Both the position numbers and the translations under genes were made by a program. This document shows positions 45,336-58,308 of a stretch of 64,000 nt of DNA, one piece after another; positions within the stretch are counted from its first letter, which is position 1, and the number at the start of each line of letters is the position of its first letter. Under the pieces are notes generated by a model, which worked only from the letters and a program-made list of their open reading frames with translations, was not told where the DNA came from and did no database searches. The DNA comes from Pyrocephalus nanus. Its lineage: Eukaryota; Chordata; Aves; Passeriformes; Tyrannidae. The stretch is from positions 13,576,001 through 13,640,000 of the forward strand of contig CM076264.1 in NCBI GenBank assembly GCA_038380795.1. Direction: 5' to 3'.

Positions 45336-48300
45336 TCCAAGGTGTTGCAGGAATAAGTTTTAGCAGCAAAAGTGACCACCGGGACCTGTGTGTTCACATC
45401 AAGGTGTTCCACTCAGTCACAGCTTTCTGCCCAGGAGAGGAAATGCCCCCCTTTGTTTCCTAACACTTATACTCAACCACTAAGTAATGTGTTTTCCTGT
45501 CCTGTATATCCATGTATCCAAAACCCAGGTCAAAAATTTTACCATAGTTCAGTCTGAAGAACCTGAAAAAGCTGTCTCTGGGCACTGCTAATTAGGATCA
45601 GTAAATGAAATCTGTCAGTAGAGACATATGAAATATTAAAATCAAACATGGATTTCAATAACTGCCATAATTTAATTTTTATAAAACTTGAATCATGCCA
45701 TGCTTGAACATCCATGTCAAATATATTGCTATGTTTCTGTAAAACAAAGTTCTTTTTAAATAATAGTTAAGGAGTTTTTGAGGGCATTTGAGGATCATCG
45801 TGATGGAAGAATAGTGTTCACCCTGGGAACTTCCTCACATAAATACGAGTGCAGTGTTGTGACTTTCGGGTTAAATCTTCCATACTGTGAAACTCACTTT
45901 ATTTCTGAAGAATTAGGGATGCAGATTTAGGAATTTGAGTTGTGCTGTCAGTTACAAAGAACTGAAGGAATGGAGTTTCCTCCAGCAGAATGGGTTTCAA
46001 GCCACAAAAGTAAGTATTTGGAAGCCGTTTGTGAAATTATTAAAGAGAGTTATTAGACAACTCTCAAATACTCCTGTTATTTAGACTTTTGTAGTGAAGC
46101 AGGAGAGAACTGAGATGTTGAAAACAAATTGATCTCTGCCCCTCAGAAAAGAGCTTGTTTTTTCCAAGCTGGGAATATAGCCTTCCTATAGTTTTACTGT
46201 GTGCTTATGCACGTTCCTGTAATTTGTAAGTGTTTCCCACCTGTTACTGCAATTTGAGAGGTTTAAGCCTGGGAATATTCTGCCAAAGCAAATGAAATAT
46301 GCATATGAACTAATTCATGTTTTCAGAATGACTTAATTTAGTCCTGACTTTTATTTATTTATTTAGAGAGAAAGAGCTGGTGTTGTTACAGTCTCTGCTC
46401 TATTTTTTTGATCTCTGTAACTTCCTATAACTCAGCTTTTATTTTTTTGACATTTGAAATGTCCCAGACTGTATCAACTGAGTATCCACTGTGCGTTCCT
46501 CTCGTCCCAGTAATTGTCATCCTATGGTCTGTGTATGCTGTTATTTTAGGTGTATCCTTTGCCATTATGTAGATTGTTAACATTACCGTGAATTCTGCTG
46601 CCGTGGAGGCGGGAACTAGTACTGAGATTTTCTTTCTTGTGTGTTTAGAAACTCTGTAGCTGAAATCACTGTGGCAAGTTAAATGTTACTTGGTGGTGAG
46701 TTGTAGCCTAAAGCTAGTGGCTGTAAGTTCTCACCTGTGAAAGGGGAATCTTGAGGGTCTGCACGATATGTTCTTCCAGCTGCAGCTGAATTTCTGCTGT
46801 GGTAAAATCCTTAAGCAGCTGTAGCAATATGTCACGCTGATCTGGCATTTTGCATCCTCAGAGCTCTGCTCAAATATTTGAACTGAGTAAGGCAATCCAC
46901 TGAGCTCAGAGGTAGGTGAGTGTCACTACAACTTCACAGAAAAAGAAACAGCACCTGGGAGGTTAAAGCAACTTTTCCTCATCATGCAGCAAGTCAACGG
47001 TGGGGCTGGAACTACAGCCCAGGAGGTTCCTGATTCATGCTACAACATGCTGTGGAGAAAAGTCATTTCCCAAAATAGTACAGGTTTGTTAATGATAATA
47101 GGGTAACAAAGGGCTCTAGATGTATTAATAAATCACTGTATACTGCCCTTAATAATACATAAATTAGCAACCTTGCAAAATGGACTACATCATATTTTTC
47201 TGCAGCAATATCACTTTCCCAGCAAGTTTTGTCTACTACACTCCGGTTAGGTATTTTTGTTTTGGCTCTTCTAACACAGCTTTATTTAAAGTAAATAGGG
47301 ACATTTAAAAAGTAGGCATAAACAGCCTCTTGATTAGCAGCCACATGAAGCTGCACGTTCAGCTCCTCTTTCAGGTCAGCACAGCTCCTCTCCTGTGCTC
47401 AGTGCGTGTTCCTGGGCCCACAAGCAGCAGCCAGGGCACACTCCTCTGCCACTTGGGAGCCACTGAGCAGAGCCCTGTCTGCCCAAGGAGAATGCAGAGG
47501 TGATGGAAGATTTTGGTGGCAACATTGTCCCTGTGTTGTGTGAGACACAGCCAGTGCTGTCATATCTGGGCAGTGCAGGAGCTGAGGTGCAAGCGCGGGA
47601 GCCCACAGAGCTGCCAGATTTGGTGATGGTCTTGGGCCTTCCAGGGAGGAAGACAAACCAAATCCCCACCCAGTGGGACAGGGTAGAGGGTGCTGAATAC
47701 TTGTGAAGGGTTTTTCATTGAAATTTGGTCCCAGCCATTCCTCAAATGACCTTGGGGATAGGATGTTTGGTAGTTATTGTTAGCTCTTGTAAATTTTTAC
47801 CTTAATCTTATCTTTTATAAAATGCTGTTGATCCCCTTTGAACTTTTTTACTTCAGCAGTGTACTTACTGAAGGTTTCTGTTTCTTCTCAAAATGAATTG
47901 AACTGCTAGGTTATTTAGCACATTCAAAAGTACGTAAGCATGAAACAAATTTTTCACTGAGTGCCTGGGTCTGCATCTGCAATTGAGAGATGAACAAAAT
48001 GGTATTTTGTCTTAGACAAATCTGAAGAATTGCAGTGAATGATGGTGAGAAGAACAAAATTCACAAAGCAAATAGATATCAAGTCAATGTACTCAGCCCT
48101 ATTTTGGTTTGAGTTTGGGTGAAGTGTTTCCAAAGAGGTAAACAAAAGGGGAAATAAAGGTGGAAAACAAAATGTATAAGGAAAGTAAAGAAGCAGAGCA
48201 TGTATAAGATACAGAAATGGCAAGGGTGCTGTTCTCTTTGTTTCTGTAGATATACATATTTGAATTAGGAAGCAATGGGAGCTTTATGTGCTGCAATTGC

Positions 48301-48555
48301 TTTTTAATGCATGTTGGTTGAAGTAATTGGATCTGTTGTTGTGGGCATGGGAATGCCAGCTTGGCTCTTGAGGTCACTGACTTGTGAACATGACCTTCTG
48401 GAGGTCAAAACACTGGAGAGCTTGCTCTATTTGATTCTCAGAGGTACAGTCATAATAGTTATTGCTTTGAAAAAAACAATGTAGATGTTCCCTGCCTCTA
48501 TCTAGTTTGTTAATTGTACTGAATTGTGGGATGTTTTTTGTGGTTTTGTTGTTGG

Positions 48556-48658
48556 TGTTGGTTGGGTTTTTTTTGTTTTGTTTTGTTTGTTTGCTTGTTT
48601 GTTTTTAAACTATTTTCTAGTGGACTCAAAGTTTTTGAGGTTTGTTTCTTATGGTTGT

Positions 48659-48688
<30 letters not shown>
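48556..48688 (+). repeat. TTTTG / TTTG simple repeats
   Basis: Two blocks of TTTTG and TTTG units, at about 48567-48606 and 48658-48688, are separated by ordinary sequence. They are simple repeats with no coding potential. Confidence 0.85.
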
Positions 48689-48689
<1 letters not shown>

Positions 48690-51600
48690 AAATCACGGTT
48701 TAGTTTTCACAACCAAAGTTGATTGATCAGAGATTGAATTGTATATGTTAGTGTTTGGTGCTTGATCAGACATCCTGCAATCGTTTTTCCCAATGATCAA
48801 GTCAGCCAGATATAGTCAAACAGTCTCACATAGGAAAAACTGTGTACTTTCAGGGAGAGAGAGAGAGAGGGAAAAAAAAAATCTCTTGTGGTTAGTGCCA
48901 AATGATTCATGGCAAATGCTGGTGGCTCCATAATTTCAGCATTGAGTATTGAGTACATCTGCCTCTCCTACTAGGGGACTCTAGAGAGACCTGAGTAAAA
49001 CATCCTACAAAAAAAAAGACAAATGATCCCTTTAGAGAGAGAGAGTCAGTTCATGCTCCTGGGCAGTGCAAAGCCTGAGTTCTTTTGGCAGAAAGGGAGG
49101 TTTCAGGGTCTATGTGGTTTGTATTTTCTGGCATCAGATGGCTTTGTGGTTCCTCTTGTTATGAATCCTTTCCAGGAGTGAGGGAAATAGCTGTCAGTCC
49201 TCAACTTTCCTCATCTGTCAAAACATGTAGTATTTTAACACCAAGCATGACATGATTTTGTGGTCTATCACCCAATCTTCTGGACTTGCAGCAAAGCAAT
49301 CACAGCGCTGGTGATTAGATTGCCTACCATGTAAAGTTTATGTTCCTGGATAGTTAGTTCACATGGGGATAGTTGTACTTCCTCAGAAATTCTTTACTTC
49401 TGCCTAAAAACTCACCAAGATACAGCTATCATGATGCCTCTATCAAAGATTGAGTTGGAGCTGATTTGAATGTGTGGGGGCTTTTTCCCAGTCTTGGTGA
49501 ATAGCCTTCTTGCACCGCACTGCTCCTCAAAATGCTGCTCACATTACCAGCTGAAAACTGCCTCTGCTGTAGGGCTGTTTGAGACCTATGGGTTGGCTTA
49601 CTCTGTCTAGATAGTGGTGATGATTTTCTGGATTTAGGAGGGTTCAGACCTCCTTAAACTGGACTTTTACTTACAACAGATTTGAATATTTTTATGTTAT
49701 GTAGCTAGAGAAGATACAGGGCTTGAAAAATTAGGAGTCCCAACTGTTGTGTAAATAACTTTATGGGCATAACTTTTTTTCAAGAGGCTTGTTTGTGGTT
49801 AAATAGTTCAAGGCGTTGCTCTTAGTCAGCAAACCTGTTTTCTGTAGCCCAAAACAGATTTAAATCCATTTGGATCCTTCCTGCTTCCCCCCACCTCCCT
49901 ATTTTTTTTCCCTTGATATCTTTTGTTTACGTGTTTTGGCCCTGCTAAAACTATCCATCTGTCAAGATTTCCTTTTGCTCAGACTTTAAGAGTCTCATGA
50001 AGGTGTATTTCTGCAATCTTTTTGGCAGTGAATTGGACTGTGTGTTGTTCCCCTTTTTCTTTCGTCTGTCTGTAGATGGAAAGCTGTTAATGCTGGTTGG
50101 AAATCCATGGTACTTTTAATTACTGAGGGCAAAGTCCCCCTTTTGCAAAGCACTTCCCTTTTGTTTCTTTCCCCTCGGTATCTTTGCATCACTGTCTTCT
50201 GACTTCTGCCTGAGAGGGCAGGCTGCAGCCCTGGCAGTGAGAGGCACCTGACAGGTGCAATCCTCTTCAGCACTGGTAGATAAGGGAAGATGCATTTTTC
50301 AGCTGCAGTTAGGAAATGATCCACACTATAATCCTGACGGTTTCTCTTCAAAAGAAGCTGAACTTCTGTCATGCATCTGACTGGCTGATGCCACAGTATG
50401 GAGTCTTTATTTATAGATGTGTACAAATAAAAGTAAATCTTCCCCTGCAAACCATCAAATTGTATCTCCCAAAAGCTGAAGAAGCTGCAGTCCACTAAAT
50501 CTGGATGTGATGACTGAGCCTAAGTCTCTAGAAAAGAGCACCTTTTGTTTAGAAAAACTTGTTTTAATTTAGCTGCTGACATGGGTTGTCTGCAGTTTCT
50601 TCCTGCAAGAAAAAAAAGAAAATATTGTTTTTATTTTTAATGCGTTAAAAAAAGTCACCACACTGTGGTATTTAGTGTGCTTGCATTAATTCATGTTTTG
50701 AGTTAAAGAAATCATGCATAGTTGAGGGGTTATATGCTATAGTGGAAGCACAGACAAAACAAGATGTGCAGGCAGGGGATGAGGATGGATAATTACTTTA
50801 AGAAGGTATTCATCTCCTGACATTATTTGTGCAAGGAGGAGGGTAGATCATTGGAAGCAGGTGTCCTGAGCAGTTGGTGTAGCTGTTTGCTGTTCACCTT
50901 TCTAGGATGTGGGTTTGAATTACAGTGTACTGTTTGATCATTATCAGGAAAAGAGAACCATATTTTGAACTGGAAGTACCTTGAGGTTAACTTCCATGCC
51001 TTATAAATTAAGAAAAAACGCTTCCTTTACTTCAGGGCCAGCCTGTGAGACATGGAGGATGCAATACCTGTTTCCTAGTTAAGCTGCATTATTCTGTTTT
51101 CTGACATGTCACATGTCCAGAACAACCAGCAGGCCCTGTCAGGGCACAGCCATATTGAGCTTGCTGGTGAGAAAGGGTTGGTTTCAGGCCCTCCTACAGG
51201 TCTTTGATTAGAGTCTCAGATTCCTGCCTCCCTTTCCTAGAGAGTTTTATTGCCATTCTCAGGTCCTCCTGTTAATAAGCCAAAGACTGGATGGGCTCCA
51301 GCACATGTTTGATTGTCCATTAGTAAGAGAAACTGTGCTAATTACCAAGAATACCTCAAGATGTATTGCTCCGGGCAGATGATGGTGTGTGGACAGGCTG
51401 CTGTCTTGGGCTGTCTCTGCCCAGTATCCCAGACTGTCTGCTGGAATTGAAAAGGGTGAGACTTTCTCCCTGTGCTTAGCAGCAGCCTGTGTCTGTGGGT
51501 AGGAGGTTTCCCACCTTCCTGGGAGATCTTTCAAAGATCTTTAAAAGAGGTGGCAGGGAATCTTTCCTTAAGGGTAGCTTTCTTCATTTGTTGTCCAGTT

Positions 51601-53649
51601 TATTGCCAGGATGGCAGGGTAAACAAGGCTACCATCAGAATTCAGGTTGAATGCTTCTGTGGGATGGTTTAAGATTTCAGATTTCACTTGACTGACAATA
51701 TTAATTGTGCTATTGGGTTTTGCAGGTGCATTTTCCTTTTTTTTTTTTGTTAACAGGAAAAAAGTCTTCAGAAAATCCCCCTCAGAAAGCCTGTGATGAG
51801 ATGATGTGAGAGACTCGGCAATCTTACCTTGGAAGCAAGATAATTGATATGAGTTTGTTAGGACATTGCAACTTGTTACAACAAGTGAGAAACTGGACAC
51901 AGCCACAGAATAGAGCGAGGAAACAAGGTATGTGCACTTCTGCTGGGGTGGAAGTTCTCTGGCTTTTAGTGTTTGCACAGTAAATTCAATGTCAACATAC
52001 ATACAGACAGCAGATCTCAGAGGAGTTAGAGGTAAATAGCCTTTCTTTTTGAGGTTTCTACAAAAAGCTGCAGAGCTAAGGGATTTCTTTTGAGTTTTTT
52101 GCCTGTCATGACTTGGCAGATGACTTGGGAGGAGGTAGTCCCTGGTCATTTGGCAGTGCCAAGAGCAAGCTTTGAACCATGCAAGCCTATGGCAGCTAGG
52201 AAACATTCCCACTGGACACTCCAGAGTCCTGGCCTTTCTTTGGCTGCCAGTGACAGTTTTGGGTGATCTTTATTTTCATTTGGTCATTAAAAGTAAAAGT
52301 TAGTTGTCTTTGTTCCTCTCTTAGACTAGCCCAGGAAGCTAACAAAGTTAAATGGGAAACATTTTCTGAACTGTATAGCAACATACCCCACCTGTTTTGT
52401 TTTGGCTCTGTAAATGTGGAGGATTCTTGAAGTATCTACCACCAAATGAGAGCTTGGGTCTTGACAAGCTCTTGATTAGGTGACAAAACACTAATAACAA
52501 CACTTGTGACTTGTGCTGCCAATGGCAAATATAAAAGTTGAGAAATCGGCTTGTTAACAGTGACAGAATCAAAAAGTCTGATGGAAAATGTCCAGTTTCT
52601 ACAGGTTGCTCAAGAAAAGTTCTCTGTGTATGGGAATTTGGGAACCAAATCCAAGGGCAGTCAGTTAAAAGATGGACAGTAGTGCTCATTGTCGGGAGTC
52701 ACAACTTCTGTTCCACAGGAAATTCCTATGTCTTTTAATGCTTATCTATGACAGCAAAACATTCTGCTGGAAGAACCCCCTGAGCAATCCCAATTTATGG
52801 ACTTTTTTTCTTTTTAAATTATTCTTTCTCCTGAAGTTTAGTCCATAGCATTTACCCTGAGAGCGGGATACTGGTTGGAATTGAGAAATGAATGGGTTCA
52901 TCTAGCAGGGTCAACCCTTTGGCCAGTCGTGGAAGTGAACTGTGAGCAGAATGAGCTTTTCCTGTAAGTGGAGAGGGCCAGAGGAGGATAACAGTGATGT
53001 TCACAAGTATGAAGTGGCCTCTGCTTGTGGTGAGAACAGAGTGGGACTATATGGCTCAAGGCACCCATAAAGTAGCTTGGGGAAGGCTAACCAGGAGCTA
53101 TTTTTGCAGTGCAGGTAGTGTGGGGTAATTTCGTGTATGGCTGTAGCAAACAAAGTACTTCTTACATACTGGGTTTACATGTAACTTGTGCTAGGGATAT
53201 GAGTGGTTTTAAAGAGAAGACCAGATTTAGTGACAACAGCCAAATCCTGCCTCCGTATCATAAGTACTTCTGTCTCGTGCAGTCTCGTTAGGAATATGTC
53301 AGATGTGATTACTATGGCAGCAGCAAAGGGACCTTAATTAATTAAGTAGTTCTTAGAAGAAAACATGATTGGATGCTTTTTTCTCTATTTAATTCCTTGT
53401 TACACAAGCTGAGCTGAGCACACGGGTCTGCTCACTGTCGTAAAGCAGAGCTGCTGCAACCAAGTTAAAGCAGGTACTTGCAAGAGCTTTAGACGGTAGA
53501 TACACACACGTAGATGTGTACAATAACCTTTTACAGGGCACGTGGCATTGTTTTCCTGTTAAAATTGGATGTGAATTAAAAGTTGATATGCAGTTATTAG
53601 CTTTAATAGACTAGCCACAAGAAAGTAACAATGTGATAAGAGGGAAGAC

Positions 53650-54486
53650 CATCAGCCTGGTTGAATAGGGAGCATTTGCTGGAACTTGGCAGGGGAGGGG
53701 AAGAATTTATGACCTTTGGAAGATGGGGCAGACAACTCAGAAAGGGTACAAGGGTGTTGTTAGGTCATGGAGAGAAAATTAGAAAGGTGAAAGCACAGCT
53801 AGAACTCAATCTTGCCACTGCTGTGAAACATAATAAAAAGTGTTTTTATAAATATGTTCACAACAAAAGGAGGGCCGAGGAAAATCTCCATCCTTTATTG
53901 GATGTGGAGGGGAACATTGTAATCAAGGATGAGGAAAATGCTGAGGTACTTGATGCCTTCTTTGCTTCAGTCCTCAAAGGAAAGACTGGTTATCCCCAGG
54001 GCAGCTGCCCCCTGAGCTGGTGGAGAGGGATAGGGAGCAGAACAGACCCCCTGCAATCCAGGAGGAACCATTTGGTGGGCTTCTGTGCCACTTAGACACT
54101 CACAGGTCTACAGGACCAGACGGGATTTATCCAAGGGTACTGAGGGAACTGGTGGAAGAACTCATCAAGCTACTGTCACTGCAGAAAGATACTGAAGTGC
54201 TGGAGCATGTCCAGAGAAGGGCAACAGAACTGGGGAAGGGTCTAGAGGGTAAGTCCTATGAGGAGCAGCTGAGGGAGTTGGGATTGGTTAATCTGGAGAA
54301 AAGGAGGCTCAGGTGAGCCCTTATTGCTCTCTACAACTACCTGAAAGGTAGTTCCATCCCTGGAAGTGTTCAAGAAATGACTGGACATGGCACTTATTGC
54401 TATGGTTTAGTTGGCATGATGGTGTTTGGTTAATGGGTGGACCTGATGATCTTGGAGGTCTTTTCCAACCTTAATGATTCTATGAA
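53650..54486 (+). mobile_element. CR1 LINE fragment, 5'-truncated, with internal deletions
   Basis: CR1 is the dominant LINE of bird genomes. This copy is on the plus strand. Translation shows the ORF2 segment between endonuclease and reverse transcriptase (MNREHLLELGR, AQLELNLATAVKHNKKCFYK, EEVL-DAFFAS-like), then the start of the RT domain (STGPDGIYPRVLRELVEELI). It then jumps at about 54180 to the C-terminal part (LEHVQRRATELGKGLEGKSY, LRELGLVNLEKRRLR), so the catalytic RT core is missing. A second jump near 54353 removes part of the 3'UTR. It ends with the typical TTTTCCAACCTTAATGATTC and TATGA. Frames are broken and the copy is dead. Confidence 0.92.
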
Positions 54487-55397
54487 ATACATTTATCCAT
54501 AAAATGTGATACCTCAATTTTGGGAAGTGCTTAAATGCACCCTTAATTATAGTTTCCTGGTTTAAGTGGCTGGAGGATTGAACTTCCTGGGTCTGTCTAT
54601 CTTAGAGAAATTTGTCACTTTGCCTAAGAACAAAACTTGACTAGTGAAAATGCAGTCTTAGCAAAGCATCACCATATAACTGGATCTTATTAATTTTTAA
54701 TTGAAATGTCAACTTAAAAGATGCAGTGCATATTTTTAAATCACATTGACATTATATTTGGATCTTTTAATTAAGTTCTAGGTATGCAGTCCCATTAAAA
54801 ATAGGTAGCTATAAGTATAAAAACATGAAGTCTTAATGCTTCCTTACTAAATATTCAGAGTGCAGATGGGCATTGCTCTGGTAACACCTGTGGATAGAGC
54901 TATTCTGGTACATTTTAAAAGTGTTACTGGCATGAGTTACAGCCATCAATGCATGCATATTATTTCAGAATCGTACTGATGGCAGGAGCTCTCTTGCAAC
55001 TGTTTATCTTTACTTATAGTCCCATACCATTTAAATTTTTTTTCTCAGTTTCAGGAAGAAAGGATTATGTGATTTTATTGCTAAAACAACTACTGCTTCT
55101 AACTGTGATGGAATGTAATTGTACAGTCTAAATATCAGGAAAGTGTTGATCCCTGCACTCGAGGAGTACAAGACATGCATAGTTTGTAGTAATTTATTTT
55201 GCTGCTTCTATCAAGAAATTCTGCATTATACTGCTCACAGGGTTTTAGAGAAGTTAGTCCTACAAGGAAGCCAAATGACTTTTTGCTTTCTTCACAAGGA
55301 ACACTTGCTCTCAGTCCCCAGGCAAGCTCTGAGTGTGTAACACTACACAGGGTGAACTGTGTGATGGTGTGGAGGTGTCTTTCCTGAGAAGGGGCTC

Positions 55398-55432
55398 GTG
55401 TCATTGTTTGTGTCATTGTTTGTGGCATTGTT
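55398..55432 (+). repeat. 12-bp tandem repeat, about three copies
   Basis: GTGTCATTGTTT occurs twice and is followed by a third copy, GTGGCATTGTT. It is a small minisatellite-like array. Confidence 0.85.
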
Positions 55433-56214
55433 GTGTGTTTAAGGAGGCAGCGAGAGCAAACCAGGGAAAACATGCTCCTATTCCTTCCCACAGTCCTGCA
55501 ATTTGTGGTTCCAGAGTCCTACTCAACTATGTGTGAGCACATTAGTTACAGCTTTGACCCTCCCAACTGGCTTCCTGTTAAATCTGTTAAAAACCAACTT
55601 CTTCGGTCTGGCATGTGAATGAACATTCCAGTATTAAATAACAGGGAGAGAATCAAGAAAGTATTTGATGGTTTTTTGACTAGCCAGAAAGCGAGGCCTA
55701 TTTTTGGTTTTGGTCACTTTAGGCTGTGCTGCAAACATTGGCATGAAGATCTAGGGGCTCAGTGAGAGAGCATTTTTCTCTTTATTTAAACAGGCACCTT
55801 CCCAGAAGAGTAACAATCCAAAGTTTACACTTCCAGTGAAATGCTGCCTGAGAAGTGCTGGATATAAAAAAGATATGTGATAGAAAGTAGAGGTCTGAAG
55901 AGTAAAGTAGAGCAGAACCAAATGCAAACAGCAGAGGATACTACAGGAACTTGGAGTCTTTTTTCATTAGCTGGGGGTTTTGCATTTTTTTTTCCAAAGT
56001 TGTGCCATATGTTGTATTTTAATCATGGTTAAGGGGAAGGGAAATTAAACAATTAAAAAAAAAACAAACCAACAAAACAAAACAAAGCAAAGCCACCTTC
56101 TAGCAAGGAAAGCCCTCTCCCATTTTAAAGTAGGGAAATAGGCTGCAGGGGCTTCCACAGGCCACAAAAAAGGTGCCAGACCATCACTTTGTGCTCTTCT
56201 GGTGTGAAATTCTT

Positions 56215-56215
<1 letters not shown>

Positions 56216-56278
<63 letters not shown>

Positions 56279-56279
56279 T
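56216..56279 (+). repeat. T50 tract followed by (GT)7
   Basis: Fifty T in a row (56216-56265) are followed by GT repeats to about 56279, then G- and T-rich sequence. It is probably the reversed poly-A tail of an unidentified insertion, or slippage. The exact length in the assembly is uncertain. Confidence 0.9.
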
Positions 56280-56398
56280 TTTGGGTTTTTTTTTGGGGGG
56301 GGAGGGTTGTTTTCCTTTTTTTTTTTAACTTAATGAAACATTTCCAGTTGGTCTGTCCCGATCCCCCCCCACTACTGCTCAGCTCCAGCTCCAAGTTA

Positions 56399-56401
<3 letters not shown>

Positions 56402-56431
<30 letters not shown>
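56402..56431 (+). repeat. T30 tract
   Basis: Thirty T are followed by TTTC units. If this is a reversed poly-A tail, the minus-strand body would be the GC-richer block at 56.46-57.26 kb, but that block matches nothing I recognise. Confidence 0.9.
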
Positions 56432-57133
56432 CTTTTCTTTCTTTTTTAAAATGGTCAGTCATACATGTAAATCTGCCAGGTTGGTCAAAGACAGCTGTTG
56501 TGCACATGTGGAAGCCCAGCAGCTGCATTTCTGGTGTTATTGCCTGGTATCTGCAACTGGATGGCTTCCTAGGATGCATAGTGTTATATTCCCAAGGGCT
56601 GTGCAAGGAGCCCAACAGCCAAGTAGAATTCTGGTCTTTGGTTCAGGTGTAACCTGTTAACCCAGCCTGGGACTGCCAAGACGTGTGCCCTCTGAGTTCA
56701 TCTTGATGATGGCCTGATGCCAGCAATGCCCTACTCCAGCTGGTGCACTCATCTAGGGAAACAGACAGCAGGCTGCTCCCTGCAACCCCTCATCGGGATT
56801 TTAGAGCTAACATTTTTAAAAGCATTTAGTGGATTTGTGTTTGGTCAACACAAGTCACCTTGAAGACCTTTCACGGGGCATGGGACACTAAACCCAACCT
56901 TCATGCCTTTTTGAGGAGCTCCTGCTGGACGCTCAGGCCTCGGCTGCCACATGTTCAAGGTAAGCTGTCACTTCAGGGATTTTTTAAGTGCCTCTCTGGG
57001 CGTTACTAAAACTTTGCTGCAAAAGACAGTGCCTTTTCCCTTGCAGACGACTCAAGTGCCTCTGTGATGACATACCTGTTGCTGCAGCTCCACAGACACC
57101 ATAGAGGCTGGCAGACCTCCGGCTAGGAGTGAT

Positions 57134-57169
57134 TGCACTGATGTTTTATTATGCACTGATATTTTATTA
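57134..57169 (+). repeat. 18-bp tandem duplication
   Basis: TGCACTGATGTTTTATTA is followed directly by the same 18 bases with one change (G to A). Confidence 0.88.
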
Positions 57170-57420
57170 GCTCTCAGAAAATATATAGCAGGGAAGAGGC
57201 CGAGCAGGCTCCTGCACCATCTGCCTGAGCTCTGACCCTTTGGGCAAGAGGCGAGATTGCTTTTACAGCCAGTACTTAACCTTGCCGCTGAGACTTGTCA
57301 ACAAGGAGGCCAATTAGCAGCAGATATGATGGTGGGTGATATAATGGAGATGTCTGTCTGTTAGGAGCATAACTGATATACTTTGAACACAACATGTATC
57401 TTAAGACATGGTTCTGCATA

Positions 57421-57458
57421 AATGATGCCATCCTGTAGAAATGATGCCATACTGTAGA
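57421..57458 (+). repeat. 19-bp tandem duplication
   Basis: AATGATGCCATCCTGTAGA is followed directly by a copy with one change (C to A). Confidence 0.9.
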
Positions 57459-58144
57459 AAATCCCTCTCTACAGTGAAATGTTACAGAAAATTGCAGGTT
57501 TATTGTTTTGAGGCTTTTTTCCCCCCAGTCTCTGGGCTTATGATGACTATGGCACATACACAATTGTAAGAAATAATTCTGCTTGAAAAACATGTCAACT
57601 TTAGGTTAATTATTTTTTAAAAACATATATGACATACTAAAAATGTACGTAGATTCAGAATGAAAACTTCTTGTCTTCCTGAAAGGGTCAGTGCCACCTG
57701 AGATGTTTTCTGTAATCACATATGTATATTGATATATGTATCAGAAAAGACAGACTAGGGAAAGTTGAGTTAATTGATTAAAATCATGTAGGTCTATAAG
57801 CATGGTATAACCACCTACTGAAAAGGACAGTGGCTCTTTATGCCATATAAGCATGTGACACTAGTACCCCTATTTGGGTGCATGTAGGGGTTTTCTGTCA
57901 GATTATGAAGCTGGAGAGGCTGATTGCAGGTGGGTGGTTTATATTTTGGCTGAGATTGGGCCTGAGCTTTTAAGCAAAAGTTTATTATAAGACTCAAGGA
58001 CTGGAGCTACAAGACGACTTGCGCTTAACCGTTAGCTGATACTTAGGCAGTCAGATAATTCAATCCCCTTCCAGCTTATCTTAAGTAATTCTGCTGTCTG
58101 GTTTTGGTGATTTAGGACTTAATTAAACAATTAAGCCGTTTCTT

Positions 58145-58308
58145 CATAGAATCATAGAATGGTTTGGGTTGGAAGGGACCTTAAAGATCCAGTTCCAACC
58201 CCACTGGCATGGGTAGGGACACCTTCCAGTAGACCAGGTTGCTCAGAGCCCCATCCAGCTTGGCCTTGAACACTTCCAAGGATGGGGCATCCACAACTGT
58301 TCTGGGCA
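58145..58308 (-). mobile_element. CR1 LINE 3' end, reverse orientation
   Basis: The plus strand reads CATAGAATCATAGAATGG, then GGGTTGGAAGGGACCTTAAA, and further on GACACCTTCCA, CCAGGTTGCTCAGAGCC and TGGCCTTGAACACTTCCA. This is the reverse complement of the 3' untranslated end of avian CR1 elements. Only about 165 bases remain, as usual for 5'-truncated CR1 copies. A few bases are missing after GGACCTTAAAGATC. Confidence 0.95.

Larger units (their letters stand above)
37051..53640. other. MMAA-ZNF827 intergenic region, no gene recognised
   Basis: About 16.6 kb holds no exon I can recognise. C4orf51, which lies here in human, is not seen. Noted elements are a CpG islet and T/A hairpin at 45 kb, TTTTG repeats at 48.6 kb, and two long minus-strand ORFs (49995-50495 and 51568-52212) without recognisable homology. 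Confidence 0.65.
54487..58144. other. Intergenic stretch with long T tracts, no gene recognised
   Basis: It holds T50 and T30 tracts at 56.2-56.4 kb, a somewhat GC-richer block at 56.46-57.26 kb of unknown nature, and three short tandem duplications at 55.4, 57.13 and 57.42 kb. No exon or repeat family is recognised. Confidence 0.65.

Noticed and set aside
47376..47745. GC-richer patch with overlapping ORFs on both strands
   Set aside because: No homology recognised and no consistent exon structure; the overlapping frames reflect base composition.
49995..50495. Minus-strand ORF of 166 codons
   Set aside because: No recognisable domain, no nearby promoter or splice context; length is within reach of chance for a window this size.
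56189..56449. Poly-Phe ORF and its poly-Lys antisense
   Set aside because: Both are direct products of the T50 and T30 tracts.
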